A DNA stretch of 5,471 nt from Bacteroidota bacterium (GTDB lineage: Bacteria; Bacteroidota; Kryptoniia; Kryptoniales; JAKASW01), in assembly GCA_021796055.1 (NCBI GenBank), contig JAJYOS010000493.1, positions 1-5,471 on the forward strand, written 5' to 3'. The notes beneath the pieces were generated by a model. That model had not been told where the DNA came from. It worked only from the letters and a program-made list of their open reading frames with translations, and ran no database searches. The first letter of the stretch is position 1; each line of letters opens with the position of its first letter. Positions 5,354-5,471 of this stretch are shown here, in pieces. A program made the translations under genes and the position numbers.

Positions 5354-5471
5354 ATGTTGGAAGGCCGCAATTGTATCGACGACGTATTCAATCTGTTCAC
5401 GGGAGAGCTCGGGATAAATCGGAAGGGCTATAGAATTTTCGGCGGCAAAATTCGATGCCGGGAAGTCGCTG
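5342..5471 (-). CDS. DegT/DnrJ/EryC1/StrS-type aminotransferase, C-terminal end only
   Basis: Only the last 42 residues are in the window; the catalytic lysine and the rest of the PLP fold lie beyond the right edge. The visible part, with NSIALPIYPELSREQIEYVV in the middle, is the characteristic end of the family: a 'LPIYPEL' loop followed by 'xxQIxYVVxxI' and the last helix. These PLP enzymes transaminate nucleotide-linked keto-sugars in the synthesis of amino-sugars for polysaccharide, O-antigen, flagellin glycans or similar. The acceptor cannot be told from this fragment. Its position upstream of ugd and uxs on the same strand fits a nucleotide-sugar locus. The last codons lie in a short tandem repeat and may be poorly conserved. 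Confidence 0.85.
   Translation of the reverse strand, partial: SDFPASNFAAENSIALPIYPELSREQIEYVVDTIAAFQHVKR

Overview
The window reads as a chromosomal segment from a free-living bacterium of moderate GC content, most plausibly the Bacteroidota/Ignavibacteria (FCB) neighbourhood. That placement is an inference. It rests on the styles of the metallo-hydrolase and ferredoxin, on stand-alone four-helix-bundle (S23/IVS-type) genes lying between sugar-nucleotide genes, and on intergenic repeats of a type I associate with those genomes. All supported genes are on the minus strand, so the biological reading order runs from the right edge to the left.

Right half (5471 to 2030), a nucleotide-sugar cluster. 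First comes the C-terminal end of a DegT/DnrJ/EryC1/StrS-type aminotransferase, cut by the window edge. Next is a small four-helix-bundle gene whose well-placed Shine-Dalgarno points at an ACG rather than an ATG. Then come a complete UDP-glucose 6-dehydrogenase, a second four-helix-bundle gene, and a complete UDP-glucuronate decarboxylase (UDP-xylose synthase). The two enzymes form a direct route UDP-glucose -> UDP-glucuronate -> UDP-xylose, with the aminotransferase probably serving the same polysaccharide or glycan pathway. The second four-helix gene overlaps the decarboxylase start by ATGA. The first 20 or so residues of the decarboxylase are encoded by an 8-bp tandem repeat.

Left half (2029 to 1). 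A 687-bp gene-free stretch holds a repeat-like element, a cluster of short hairpins and a candidate promoter. It precedes a 112-residue 2[4Fe-4S] ferredoxin of the Allochromatium/Chlorobium type, which is followed by a good rho-independent terminator. A further gene-poor stretch with two tandem hairpins leads to a metallo-beta-lactamase-fold hydrolase that runs off the left edge.

The most unusual signal is at the junctions of the sugar cluster. Nearly every gene boundary carries a different short tandem repeat of 7 or 8 bp, and related G-rich tracts in opposite orientation bracket the four-helix-bundle gene between the dehydrogenase and the decarboxylase. No CRISPR array, tRNA, rRNA, transposase or phage gene was seen.
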